NCBI GenBank assembly: GCA_035318985.1
Contig: DATHDP010000112.1
Location: 1 to 64,000, forward strand
Length of the DNA stretch: 64,000 nucleotides
Direction of reading: 5' to 3'
Source of the DNA: VBAS01 sp035318985
Lineage (GTDB): Bacteria > Bacteroidota > Bacteroidia > Chitinophagales > Chitinophagaceae
Shown: positions 8,724-16,596 of the stretch, piece after piece
How the letters are laid out: each line of letters opens with the position of its first letter
Position numbering within the stretch: position 1 is the stretch's first letter
Made by a program: the position numbers and the translations under genes
Notes under the pieces: generated by a model
The model's database searches: none
Told to the model about the DNA's origin: nothing
Seen by the model: the letters and a program-made list of their open reading frames with translations, nothing else

Positions 8724-8739
8724 GAATTTGGTTTTGATT

Positions 8740-8765
8740 ATAAGTCTATCAAAATAGTAGACTAT
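8740..8765 (-). promoter_or_regulatory. Sulfur-regulon dyad, site 1 (TonB receptor 5' leader)
   Basis: AGTCTAT-CAAAATA-GTAGACT at 8743-8763 is an almost perfect 7-7-7 inverted repeat, the most symmetric of the six sites. It lies 20 bases upstream of the receptor ATG, downstream of the predicted promoter, so binding could block elongation or translation. Confidence 0.7.
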
Positions 8766-8882
8766 TTAGATAAAAAAATTTAGATTGACATTTGGGTTAG
8801 TAAAAAAACTTCAGGCTGGCAACATCGTTGAAATTTGACAAATACATAATGCATAAATAAAAATTTTGTACTATTTATTTTG

Positions 8883-8913
8883 CAAACATAAGGTGCGATT
8901 ATTATCCTACCAA
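8883..8913 (-). promoter_or_regulatory. Predicted Bacteroidota-type promoter of the TonB receptor
   Basis: On the minus strand TATGTTTG (8890-8883) matches the TAnnTTTG -7 element, with TTG (8913-8911) 20 bases upstream as the -33 element. The same TTG-N20-TAnnTTTG spacing occurs before the sulfite reductase. The -33 element is overlapped by operator site 2, so a bound regulator would compete with RNA polymerase. The transcript would have a leader of about 150 bases. Confidence 0.6.
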
Positions 8914-8926
8914 ATTGATAGACTAA
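8906..8926 (+). promoter_or_regulatory. Sulfur-regulon dyad, site 2 (overlaps -33 of TonB receptor promoter)
   Basis: CCTAC-CAAATTG-ATAGACTAA fits the shared pattern CTAC-N7-(G/A)TAGACTAA. It covers the -33 element of the predicted receptor promoter, 183 bases upstream of the receptor start and 42 bases past the end of the siroheme/TauE fusion gene. Confidence 0.65.
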
Positions 8927-8967
8927 TTTTTTATAAAAAATTATTTTCATTTCTGAACAGTCATTAG

Positions 8968-10476
8968 TTAAACTATTTTAATAAGTATTCGTATGCTCCA
9001 GATAATAACAAGGATTCCTAATAATAGATAAGAAGTCTTTTTAGGAAGTTTTCCGGCAAGCTTTGCTGCAAGAGGCGCAGCAACTAAACCACCAATCACC
9101 AATGCAAGGATCGTTTGCCAATGGCTGACACCGATCATTGTGAAAAAAGTAAACGCACTGGCTAGTGTAACAAAAAACTCTGTGAGACTAACTGTACCCA
9201 CTGCATATTTATGGCTTCTTCCCGAATTAATTAATGTGCTTGTAACGATGGGTCCCCAACCGCCGCCACCAAATGAATCAAAAAAACCACCTACACCAGC
9301 AAGTAAACGATATCGTTTAAATTTCTTTGGTGGCCTTTTATCACGAAAAGCATTTAGAATAAATTTTACTCCAAGTATTAATGTATATCCAGCAATAACG
9401 GGGCGAATATAATTTCCATATTTATTTCCCATGATCACCAGCAATATCGCTCCACCGATAGCGCCTAATATTCCGGGTATCAATAATGCTTTAAATAATT
9501 TTTTATTTACATTTCCAAATCTATAGTGAGTATAACCAGAAGCACCGCTGGCAAACATTTCTGCCGTATGAATGCTTCCGCTAATAACAGCAGGATTTAC
9601 ACCAGCAGATAATAATATCGTTGCACTAGTTACACCATATCCCATTCCCAATGCACCATCTACCATTTGTGCTAAAAACCCCGCAAGCACCATGATAGGA
9701 AAGGCCCTGTCTAATGTTTTATACCACTTATACGAATCGCTGGCCATTTGTTGCAAAGGCAGATAAGAAAAAATAAAATAACCAATAAGCATAAAAGCAA
9801 AAGCTAATAAAGAATAAGTGGCAATGCGGCGCCAACGGTTAGCATTGAAACTATTATCATTCTCTACTAAGGTCCTGGTAAGCTTATTCAACTTTTTTAC
9901 CTTGTATTCAAAATTTCCATTGAGTTTGCTTCTCACTTTATGGAGGTTCTCGATCACATCATCCAACTCACCCGGCAATGCTTCATGCAATACTTCTTTT
10001 ATTCGCTTAGCGGCAGTGGGGGATTTTCCATTAGTTGAAATTGCAATTTTCAGATTTCCTTTTTGCACAATGCTACCGAGATAAAAATCACAGAGGTCAG
10101 GAGTGTCTGCAACATTTACTAAAATACTTCTCTCTGTTGCCTGTGCTTTTATTTCTTCGTGCAATGACCTGTTGTCAGTAGCGAGGATAACAAGATCTTT
10201 TCCATTTAAATCATCATTTTGAAACTCACGCTGAAATATTTTACAGGTAGGATGCCTCAAAACAAGTTTCTTTATTTCATCTTTTACTCCCGGCGCCACG
10301 ATTGAAACTTTTGCTTCAGGAGAATTCGCCAGTAAAGAATGGAGTTTCTCCAAACCAACATTTCCACCCCCAACAAGCAATAACTCCAGTTGATCCAATT
10401 TTAGAAAAACCGGGTAAAGCTGATTTTTTTTATCAATCTCGGAAGAATTATTTTCTATATGTTCGTTACTATCCAT
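8968..10476 (-). CDS. Fusion: siroheme synthase CysG-N/Met8-like domain + TauE/SafE (TSUP) sulfite exporter-like permease
   Basis: This 502-residue two-part protein begins with the precorrin-2 dehydrogenase/sirohydrochlorin ferrochelatase fold (residues ~20-205). VGGGNVG at 35-41 binds NAD, and the ISTNGKSPTAAKRIKE segment is typical of CysG-N/Met8p. It then has a helix-rich linker and a TSUP permease of about 8 membrane segments (~218-502), with the DGALGMGYG and GGFFDSFGGGGWGP motifs of TauE/SafE. The first half would finish siroheme synthesis from precorrin-2; the second may move sulfite or related anions across the inner membrane. It is last in the operon ALAS-hemCD-hemB, 9 bases after hemB. 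The joining of cofactor synthesis and anion transport in one chain is unusual. No frameshift or internal stop separates the halves. Confidence 0.88.
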   Translation of the reverse strand: MDSNEHIENNSSEIDKKNQLYPVFLKLDQLELLLVGGGNVGLEKLHSLLANSPEAKVSIVAPGVKDEIKKLVLRHPTCKIFQREFQNDDLNGKDLVILATDNRSLHEEIKAQATERSILVNVADTPDLCDFYLGSIVQKGNLKIAISTNGKSPTAAKRIKEVLHEALPGELDDVIENLHKVRSKLNGNFEYKVKKLNKLTRTLVENDNSFNANRWRRIATYSLLAFAFMLIGYFIFSYLPLQQMASDSYKWYKTLDRAFPIMVLAGFLAQMVDGALGMGYGVTSATILLSAGVNPAVISGSIHTAEMFASGASGYTHYRFGNVNKKLFKALLIPGILGAIGGAILLVIMGNKYGNYIRPVIAGYTLILGVKFILNAFRDKRPPKKFKRYRLLAGVGGFFDSFGGGGWGPIVTSTLINSGRSHKYAVGTVSLTEFFVTLASAFTFFTMIGVSHWQTILALVIGGLVAAPLAAKLAGKLPKKTSYLLLGILVIIWSIRILIKIV

Positions 10477-10485
10477 CAGCTTGTT

Positions 10486-11481
10486 TTAATATTCCATTTT
10501 ATCGATCCACTCTTTTGCATTCTTTGTTGCATAAGAAATAATAATATCGGCACCGGCCCTTGTCAATGCTGTCCATACTTCCAAATGTGCAGCTTCACGA
10601 TTCACCAAACTCTTTTCTACTAATGCCTCTATCGCTGCATATTCACCGCTTACATGATAGGCAGCAATAGGTTTTAATGTTTGCTGTTTCAGCTTTGCTA
10701 TCACATCAGTATATAATGCAGCGGGTTTTATCATTAAAATATCGGCTCCCTCCTTTTCATCACGAAGACTGCTTGCAATTGCATCATTTATATTTAATGG
10801 AGACAACTGGTATGTTTTACGATTCTTTAAACCATTTGTATTCGGTGCAGAATGGCAGGCATCACGAAATGGTCCATAAAATTGTGAGCTGAATTTTGCA
10901 GAATAACTCATTATGCTTACAGTATCATAATTCAATGCATCAAGTGAAGTACGAATAGATGCAATGCGTCCGTCTGTCATATCACTTGGGGCAATGCAAT
11001 CGGCACCAGAAATGGCAAGTTGCATTGCATACTTGCTTAAAACTTCAACTGTTTTATGATTCACCATTTTTGTATGGTCATCATTTAAAATACCACAATG
11101 TCCATGTGTTGTATAACTGCACAAACACAGGTCTGATGCGATCCAAACATCATTACCAAAATTTTCTTTGATTGATTTAATAACAGATGACGCAAAAGAA
11201 AAATCAAAAACGTTCTCCTTTTTATTTGCTGGAACAAGAAAAAGCAAAAACTTAGTTGCTCCTGCTTTTATGTTTTGTTCAATTGTATTTAATACACTTG
11301 ATGCAGTATCGACTTCAACATTCGTCAGGCCACTCACTTCTCTTGGTTCAGCAATTGCTTCATCAACGAACAATGGTTGAATAAAACTTTTATGAGAAAG
11401 CTTTACAGAAGCAGTAAGTTCTCTTATATGTGCATCGGTTCTTAAGCGACGCTGTGTGATGGGATAGAATATCTTCTCCAT
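10486..11481 (-). CDS. hemB: Porphobilinogen synthase (delta-aminolevulinate dehydratase)
   Basis: This 331-residue, full-length HemB condenses two 5-aminolevulinates to porphobilinogen. The metal-binding cysteines C119, C121 and C129 (DLCLCSYTTHGHCG) mark a zinc-dependent form. The two active-site lysines are K196 (YSAKFSS) and K252 (MIKPA). Start codon and length fit the family. The gene overlaps the 3' end of hemCD by 40 bases and precedes the CysG-N/TauE fusion by 9 bases, so it belongs to a siroheme-precursor operon. Because it sits among sulfur-regulated genes it may be a second, dedicated copy rather than the general heme gene; a genome search would decide this. Confidence 0.95.
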   Translation of the reverse strand: MEKIFYPITQRRLRTDAHIRELTASVKLSHKSFIQPLFVDEAIAEPREVSGLTNVEVDTASSVLNTIEQNIKAGATKFLLFLVPANKKENVFDFSFASSVIKSIKENFGNDVWIASDLCLCSYTTHGHCGILNDDHTKMVNHKTVEVLSKYAMQLAISGADCIAPSDMTDGRIASIRTSLDALNYDTVSIMSYSAKFSSQFYGPFRDACHSAPNTNGLKNRKTYQLSPLNINDAIASSLRDEKEGADILMIKPAALYTDVIAKLKQQTLKPIAAYHVSGEYAAIEALVEKSLVNREAAHLEVWTALTRAGADIIISYATKNAKEWIDKMEY

Positions 11482-12965
11482 TGTTCAAATGCTTTAATTG
11501 TTGGAAATATTACCGGCTCTAGTCCTGCTTTCTTTAATAACTCCGCAGTTTCTCCACCAGCACATAAATGTTTCGCATCCGGCTTTGCATGTTTTCCATA
11601 AAATTCATATTGTGAAAAACTGGTCCAGAAAATTGCATCTGCAACCGCAATTGATTCCGGAATCGTTTTATCATTTTTTGATAACAGTTTATAATTGCTC
11701 ACTGCATTATAGCCTTTCAATCTCCATCTTTCCGCTGCCGCTTCGTGTGTGAGTATCGAAATATCTTCAGCCTCTATATTTAATAAAGGCATATTTAATG
11801 AGGGCAATAAAAATTCAAATCCCAGTGCATCAGTGCTGGCTGTAACCCAGTAACCTTTTTTCGAAAGCTCAAACCATGTCTTGGTACCGGAAGCAATGAT
11901 TGTTTTATTTGATAAATTCTTCACTTCAGATTGTCCTTGTACGGCTTTGTAGTTTGCAATAAATACAACCGGTTTTGAAATCTTTAATTCTTTATCACCC
12001 CATCCATAATCAAAAAATCCTTTCATTACTTCTGTTGATGAAAACAATGTGCCTTCTATTTTTATATCTGGCAAAGGCTCCCATTTCACAAATTCAGTTC
12101 CTTCTGAATCTTTACCGACTGCATACAAATATTTAGCATTTTTTGTATGTAGTGTTGTTACACCAAATTTTTGAATACAGCCTGCACCATATTTTATAGC
12201 CTCTTTTTTCTCTGCATAACAATCAGCAAACAATTCTTCTTCATTTATTTTTTGCAAAATTTCAACTGCTTTGGTATTTAAATGATGGGCTTCTGCTACA
12301 ATTGCTCCCTGGCAAGGGGCAGGCACACATTCGATCAAAGGGAGGAGTATTAATTTTTTATCAGCAAGTAATTCTTTTATCAGATCAGCATCTTCCTTAC
12401 TTGCCAACAAACGATTTAATCCGGCAGTTGCTAAAATTGTTGCATCATACTCACCGCTATTCAACTTTCTCAGTCTTGTTTCTACATTTCCCCGGATATC
12501 TTTTGTTTCAATTCTGATTTCGCTACTTAATTGTGGCAATGCTTTTTTCAAAAATATGGTTGCCATCTCTTCTCTTCTCGGAGAGCAGGTTCCAATGATG
12601 ATCGTCTCTCCTCTTCTTATCTTTTCCTCAACACTACTATTGAAAATTGCCACATCTCTTGTATCGTCCCTGTCAACTACTGCAAATTTATTTGCTCCAA
12701 AAAAATGTTCACTGCTCATATCTTTTAATGAATGAACCGCAATATCTGCTTCACCAATGGTCAATGCATCAAAAATATCTTGTGTAAAAAAATCACTACC
12801 TTCTACAGTATGTAATGGAATATTTTGTAAAGCATCACCTTTACTGTTGCGTGCAATCACTTCCACTTTCATATCGGGAAATGCGTTTTGAATTTTTCGC
12901 TTCACAATATCAATCTGCAAGAGCGACAGCCGGGAACTCCTTCCAATCAGTTTGATTGTCTCCAT
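11442..12965 (-). CDS. hemC: Hydroxymethylbilane synthase - uroporphyrinogen-III synthase fusion (HemC-HemD)
   Basis: Residues 1 to about 300 are porphobilinogen deaminase: METIKLIGRSSRLSLLQ at the start, HSLKDM with catalytic D82, CSPRREE, and C263 (GAGCIQKFG) for the dipyrromethane cofactor. Residues ~345-507 form a divergent HemD domain ending in HLCAGGETAELLKKAGLEP, which cyclises hydroxymethylbilane to uroporphyrinogen III. I chose the ATG at 12965 rather than 13055 because the extra 30 residues are not family-like and lie inside the upstream gene. The gene overlaps the ALA synthase by 56 bases and hemB by 40, so the operon is tightly packed. The HemD assignment is less certain than HemC because that family is poorly conserved. 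Confidence 0.9.
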   Translation of the reverse strand: METIKLIGRSSRLSLLQIDIVKRKIQNAFPDMKVEVIARNSKGDALQNIPLHTVEGSDFFTQDIFDALTIGEADIAVHSLKDMSSEHFFGANKFAVVDRDDTRDVAIFNSSVEEKIRRGETIIIGTCSPRREEMATIFLKKALPQLSSEIRIETKDIRGNVETRLRKLNSGEYDATILATAGLNRLLASKEDADLIKELLADKKLILLPLIECVPAPCQGAIVAEAHHLNTKAVEILQKINEEELFADCYAEKKEAIKYGAGCIQKFGVTTLHTKNAKYLYAVGKDSEGTEFVKWEPLPDIKIEGTLFSSTEVMKGFFDYGWGDKELKISKPVVFIANYKAVQGQSEVKNLSNKTIIASGTKTWFELSKKGYWVTASTDALGFEFLLPSLNMPLLNIEAEDISILTHEAAAERWRLKGYNAVSNYKLLSKNDKTIPESIAVADAIFWTSFSQYEFYGKHAKPDAKHLCAGGETAELLKKAGLEPVIFPTIKAFEQWRRYSIPSHSVA

Positions 12966-14151
12966 GCAAAATCTTTTTAAGGCTATACGCCAGGTGATTG
13001 ATATGTTTCGGTAAATGTCTTGCTGTAATGATAATGCGCAGGCATTCTTCTCCAACAGGCACTGTCGGATAATTTATCGGCTGTAAATAAACGCCATGCT
13101 TTTCTAATAGCTGGTTTGCGACCTGCCTGCATCTCACAGCATCCTCCATCGGTATAATAGTAATGTGCGAATCGTTTTGCCTGAATCCAATTTCATTATT
13201 TGTAAATACTACTCTTAATTGCTTTACATTTTCAAAAAAATGTTTTCTTAACTGATAGTTCTGCTGAATGAATTGAATACTCTTATTAGCAGCAGCGCAA
13301 ATAGCTGGGGGTAATGAAGTAGTAAAAATAAATCCGCTGCCAAAGCTTCTTATGAAATCAATGATAGTTGCAGATGCTGCTATATACCCGCCAAACACAC
13401 CAACCGCTTTTGATAAAGTTCCATTCACAATATCAATTGAATCTTGTTGACCTTCCTGCTCTAATATACCAGCGCCGCTTTCACCATATAATCCAACACC
13501 ATGCACTTCATCTATATAAGTAAGAGCAGCATATTTTTTTGCAAGATCAGCAATTGCTTTAACCGGTGATATAGATCCGCTCATTGAGTAAACTGATTCA
13601 AATACGATCAGTTTGGGGGTATCAGAAGTAACAGATCGCAGTAATTCTTCCAAATGCTCCACATCATTATGCCTGAAGATCTTCTTTTCGTTCTTACATC
13701 CACGAATGCCTTCTATAATGGAAGCATGATTTCTTTCATCTGAAAAGAAAACAAGACCGGGAATATTTTTACCAAGTGTCTGAAGTGTCGTTACATTAGC
13801 CTGGTAGGCTCCATTAAATAACAATGCAGTTTCTTTCCTGTGCCATGCCGCCAATGTTCTTTCTAATTCTCTATGATGATTGGTAGTTCCTGAAATATTT
13901 CTAGTGCCTCCACTTCCTGTACCACTTCTATGTGTAACAAATCCAAGTTTAGAGATCACCTCTTCATTTGTACTCATGCTTAAATAATCATTACTGCACC
14001 AGTTCACCGCTGCATGTTGCTGCCCTTTTTCATCAGCATAATAAAAACTGGGGAAATGCTGGGCACTCTTATTCACTTCAAGGAAATAACGGTAAGCACC
14101 GCTGTCTTTCAGCTCCTGAAGTCGTTGATTTAAGAATAATTGATAATCCAT
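12910..14151 (-). CDS. hemA: 5-aminolevulinate synthase (Shemin-pathway ALAS), PLP-dependent
   Basis: This 413-residue alpha-oxoamine synthase has ALAS-specific segments: WCSNDYLSMS (51-60), GSGGTRNISGTTNHH (79-93), FFSDERNHASIIEGIR (135-150), FESVYSMSG and TYIDEVHGVGLYG (211-223; D214 and H217 hold PLP). It also has GTLSKAVG with Schiff-base K248, FTTSLPP, and YLQPINYPTVPVGEE near the end. The last of these separates ALAS from BioF and KBL. It should join glycine and succinyl-CoA to make 5-aminolevulinate. This is unexpected, because Bacteroidota usually make ALA from glutamyl-tRNA. It heads the siroheme operon and is divergent from the sulfite reductase with a sulfur dyad 32 bases upstream. 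Confidence 0.88.
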   Translation of the reverse strand: MDYQLFLNQRLQELKDSGAYRYFLEVNKSAQHFPSFYYADEKGQQHAAVNWCSNDYLSMSTNEEVISKLGFVTHRSGTGSGGTRNISGTTNHHRELERTLAAWHRKETALLFNGAYQANVTTLQTLGKNIPGLVFFSDERNHASIIEGIRGCKNEKKIFRHNDVEHLEELLRSVTSDTPKLIVFESVYSMSGSISPVKAIADLAKKYAALTYIDEVHGVGLYGESGAGILEQEGQQDSIDIVNGTLSKAVGVFGGYIAASATIIDFIRSFGSGFIFTTSLPPAICAAANKSIQFIQQNYQLRKHFFENVKQLRVVFTNNEIGFRQNDSHITIIPMEDAVRCRQVANQLLEKHGVYLQPINYPTVPVGEECLRIIITARHLPKHINHLAYSLKKILHGDNQTDWKEFPAVALAD

Positions 14152-14182
14152 AGCTACTATGTGTGGTAAAGATAATAGATTT

Positions 14183-14204
14183 CCCTACTTAATTAGTAGA
14201 CTAA
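14183..14204 (+). promoter_or_regulatory. Sulfur-regulon dyad, site 3 (upstream of ALA synthase operon)
   Basis: CCCTAC-TTAATTA-GTAGACTAA matches the shared dyad. It lies 32 bases upstream of the ALA synthase ATG in the 230-base divergent region, close to the likely transcription start of the minus-strand siroheme operon. No convincing -7 element was found for that direction. Confidence 0.7.
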
Positions 14205-14270
14205 TTAAAATATTTTAACAAAAATGTCACTCAAAAGTCATCATACTTACATTCGTTCTTCAAAATAATA

Positions 14271-14302
14271 TTTGACAAAACAGCTTTCCATTCTTACTTT
14301 TG
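14271..14302 (+). promoter_or_regulatory. Predicted promoter of the sulfite/nitrite reductase
   Basis: TTG (14272-14274), 20 bases, then TACTTTTG (14295-14302) fits the Bacteroidota -33/-7 consensus TTG-N19-21-TAnnTTTG. Transcription would start near 14308, inside operator site 4, giving a leader of about 75 bases. Confidence 0.7.
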
Positions 14303-14325
14303 TTTAGTCTACCTAAAAAGTAGGG
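14303..14325 (-). promoter_or_regulatory. Sulfur-regulon dyad, site 4 (immediately after the sulfite reductase -7 element)
   Basis: Plus strand AGTCTAC-CTAAAAA-GTAGGGT, i.e. on the minus strand CCCTAC-N7-GTAGACTAAA. It starts at the base after the -7 element and covers the expected start of transcription, the classic place for a repressor. Confidence 0.75.
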
Positions 14326-14381
14326 TTTTTACCACAAGAGTTGCTGCCGGCGATCTATGTTTATAAACGAAATCAACGACT

Positions 14382-16508
14382 ATGCAGAGTTTCCGCACCG
14401 AGTTAGAGAATCCGATTGTTGAAAAAGATATACTCGAATTAGAAAAAAAGATCCGTCTTTTCCGTGAAGGAAAAATGGATGAAGAAAAATTCCGCAGCCT
14501 GCGATTGGCCCGTGGTGTATATGGACAACGCCAGCAAGGTGTCCAGATGGTGCGTATCAAATTACCGTATGGTAAAATGACATTAGCCCAATGGAAACGC
14601 ATCTCCGATGTTTCTGATGAATATTCAACAGGCAATCTTCACTTAACAACAAGACAGGATATCCAAATACATTTTGTAAGTCTTGATCGTACTCCTGAAA
14701 TGTGGAGTGAATTAGAAAAAGATGATGTAACAATCCGTGAGGCATGCGGCAATACTGTTAGAAATATAACGGCATCAGATATGGCAGGAATTGATCCTGA
14801 TGAGCCATTTGATGTTACTCCATATGCACATGCAATGTTTGAATATTTTCTTCGCAAACCTGTTTGCCAAGAAATGGGACGTAAATTCAAAATAGCGTTT
14901 AGCAGCAGTGAAAAAGATACAGCACTTATATTTATGCATGACCTTGGCGTTATTCCACGAATAAAAATCATTGATGGCAAGGAAGTAAGGGGGTTTAAGG
15001 TTGTAGTTGGTGGCGGACTTGGCGCACAACCGCATCTTGCTATTGCTACTCATGAATTTTTAGAAGAAGATCTGCTTATTCCCTATCTCGAATCTATATT
15101 ACGAGTTTTTGATCGTCATGGTGAACGCAATAGCCGTCATAAAGCAAGAATAAAATTCCTTATCCAAAAGATCGGTATTGATGCTTTTAATGAACTGGTA
15201 GTTGAAGAGCAGCTTGCTTTAACACATCAGAGATATAAAGTTGATGTGAGTGGTGAATGGTCAGTGGTGAGTAAGCAATCAGCATCTGGTAATGGACAAC
15301 CCAATACTCACAACCCACAACTCACCATTGACCCATTTAGATACCAGCTCTGGAAAACTACCAATGTCTTTGCGCAAAAGCAATCCGGCTATTTTGCAGT
15401 GTATGTTCGTGTGGCAAATGGAAATATCGGTTCACACACCAGCCGCCGGCTGATCGAAAAATTAAAAGATGTAATTGCAGATGATGTTCGTGTTACGATC
15501 AACCAGGGGTTGCAATTCCGTTTTATAAAACCAGAGCATCTTGAATACGTGTACAGTGTTTTGGATGAAGAAGGCTTGGCTGCTGCAGGTTTTGGATCCG
15601 TGGCCGATGTAACAAGTTGCCCGGGCACTGATACTTGTAATCTCGGTATTAGTAATAGCACAAGCACCGCAATTGCTTTAAGTGAAGTGATCGAAGAAGA
15701 GTTTCCGGAATTTTTATACAATAAAGAAATTTCGATCAAGATAAGCGGCTGTATGAACAGTTGCGGTCAACATGGTATGGCTTCTATAGGTTTTCATGGA
15801 AGTTCACTAAAAGCAAAAGGACAAATACTTCCGGCGTTGCAGGTGTTGATCGGGGGTGGTGTTCTCGGGGGTGGTGAGGGTCGCATTGCTGATAAAGTAT
15901 TAAAAGTACCAAGCAAACGCGGACCCGATGTAATAAGAGTTGTGTTGAATGATTATAAAACCAATGCGACAAACGGAGAAACATTTTTGAATTATAGCAA
16001 GCGCAATGGTGAGAGATATTATTATGATCTGTTAAAACCTTTGGCAAGTTTGGAAACTTTACAAGCTGAAGATTTTATCGATTGGGGACAGGAAGAAAAA
16101 TTTGCAACTGCAATTGGCGTGGGTGAATGTGCCGGAGTAATGATCGATCTTATCTCCACATTAATAATGGAGGCTGAAGAAAAAGTTGCAGCAAGTGAAG
16201 AGTGTTTATCCAATTCAAAATGGGCTGATGGAATTTATAATGCCTACGCTGCGCAAATACATACTGCAAAAGCATTATTACTGCAACAAGGTGTGCAATG
16301 CAATACACAACATGGCATATTAAAAGACTTCGATACGCATTTCAGCGATAAAGGATTATATATACCCGGAAGCTTTAAGACCGCGGTAATGTATATGAAT
16401 GATGTACCGCCTTCTGAAACATTTGCCAATGAATATTTACAACAGGCAAAAAGGTTTATTGAATTTGCAAAAGTTTTTCGTGAGCAAACTGTGCTTGCTG
16501 AGAAGTAA
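14382..16508 (+). CDS. Siroheme-[4Fe-4S] sulfite/nitrite reductase with C-terminal extension
   Basis: This 708-residue protein of the ferredoxin-type nitrite/sulfite reductase family has two ferredoxin-like half-domains and two siroheme/4Fe-4S domains. The cluster ligands are C413 and C419 (CPGTDTC) and C457 and C461 (CMNSC), matching CX5C...CX3C. LTTRQDIQIHFV in the first half is the substrate-site segment. Context (siroheme operon divergent, cysDNH genes nearby, same operator) favours sulfite reduction to sulfide over nitrite. There is no flavoprotein subunit, so ferredoxin is the likely donor. Two oddities are present. Residues ~289-317 are a repeat-derived in-frame insertion. The ~150 C-terminal residues (from about 560) are a helical domain absent from standard enzymes. 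Confidence 0.9.
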   Translation: MQSFRTELENPIVEKDILELEKKIRLFREGKMDEEKFRSLRLARGVYGQRQQGVQMVRIKLPYGKMTLAQWKRISDVSDEYSTGNLHLTTRQDIQIHFVSLDRTPEMWSELEKDDVTIREACGNTVRNITASDMAGIDPDEPFDVTPYAHAMFEYFLRKPVCQEMGRKFKIAFSSSEKDTALIFMHDLGVIPRIKIIDGKEVRGFKVVVGGGLGAQPHLAIATHEFLEEDLLIPYLESILRVFDRHGERNSRHKARIKFLIQKIGIDAFNELVVEEQLALTHQRYKVDVSGEWSVVSKQSASGNGQPNTHNPQLTIDPFRYQLWKTTNVFAQKQSGYFAVYVRVANGNIGSHTSRRLIEKLKDVIADDVRVTINQGLQFRFIKPEHLEYVYSVLDEEGLAAAGFGSVADVTSCPGTDTCNLGISNSTSTAIALSEVIEEEFPEFLYNKEISIKISGCMNSCGQHGMASIGFHGSSLKAKGQILPALQVLIGGGVLGGGEGRIADKVLKVPSKRGPDVIRVVLNDYKTNATNGETFLNYSKRNGERYYYDLLKPLASLETLQAEDFIDWGQEEKFATAIGVGECAGVMIDLISTLIMEAEEKVAASEECLSNSKWADGIYNAYAAQIHTAKALLLQQGVQCNTQHGILKDFDTHFSDKGLYIPGSFKTAVMYMNDVPPSETFANEYLQQAKRFIEFAKVFREQTVLAEK
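15247..15333 (+). repeat. In-frame intergenic-type palindromic repeat inside the sulfite reductase gene
   Basis: Left arm gtgagtggtgaatggtcagt at 15247-15266; the right arm at 15306-15333, read on the other strand, begins ggtcaatggtgagttgtg. The arms are similar and inverted. The segment is translated as low-complexity SGEWSVVSKQS...NTHNPQLTI between family-like VDV and DPFRYQLWK, so a repeat of about 87 bases sits in frame within a surface-loop position. Confidence 0.7.
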
Positions 16509-16596
16509 GTTAAAATTTAAGTTTAAAATTAACTGTCTCAATTATAATTTTCAGTAACCTATTAATGTTGTTTACAGTTATTGCTAAGGTCAGGGC

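Noticed and set aside
12910..14151. 8-amino-7-oxononanoate synthase (BioF) or glycine C-acetyltransferase (KBL)
   Set aside because: Same superfamily, but WCSNDYLSMS, GGTRNISGTTNHH and YLQPINYPTVP are ALA synthase signatures, and the operon makes tetrapyrroles.
14382..16508. Assignment as nitrite reductase (NirA)
   Set aside because: Not excluded by sequence, but siroheme and cys genes with the same operator make sulfite the more likely substrate; no nitrate genes are seen.
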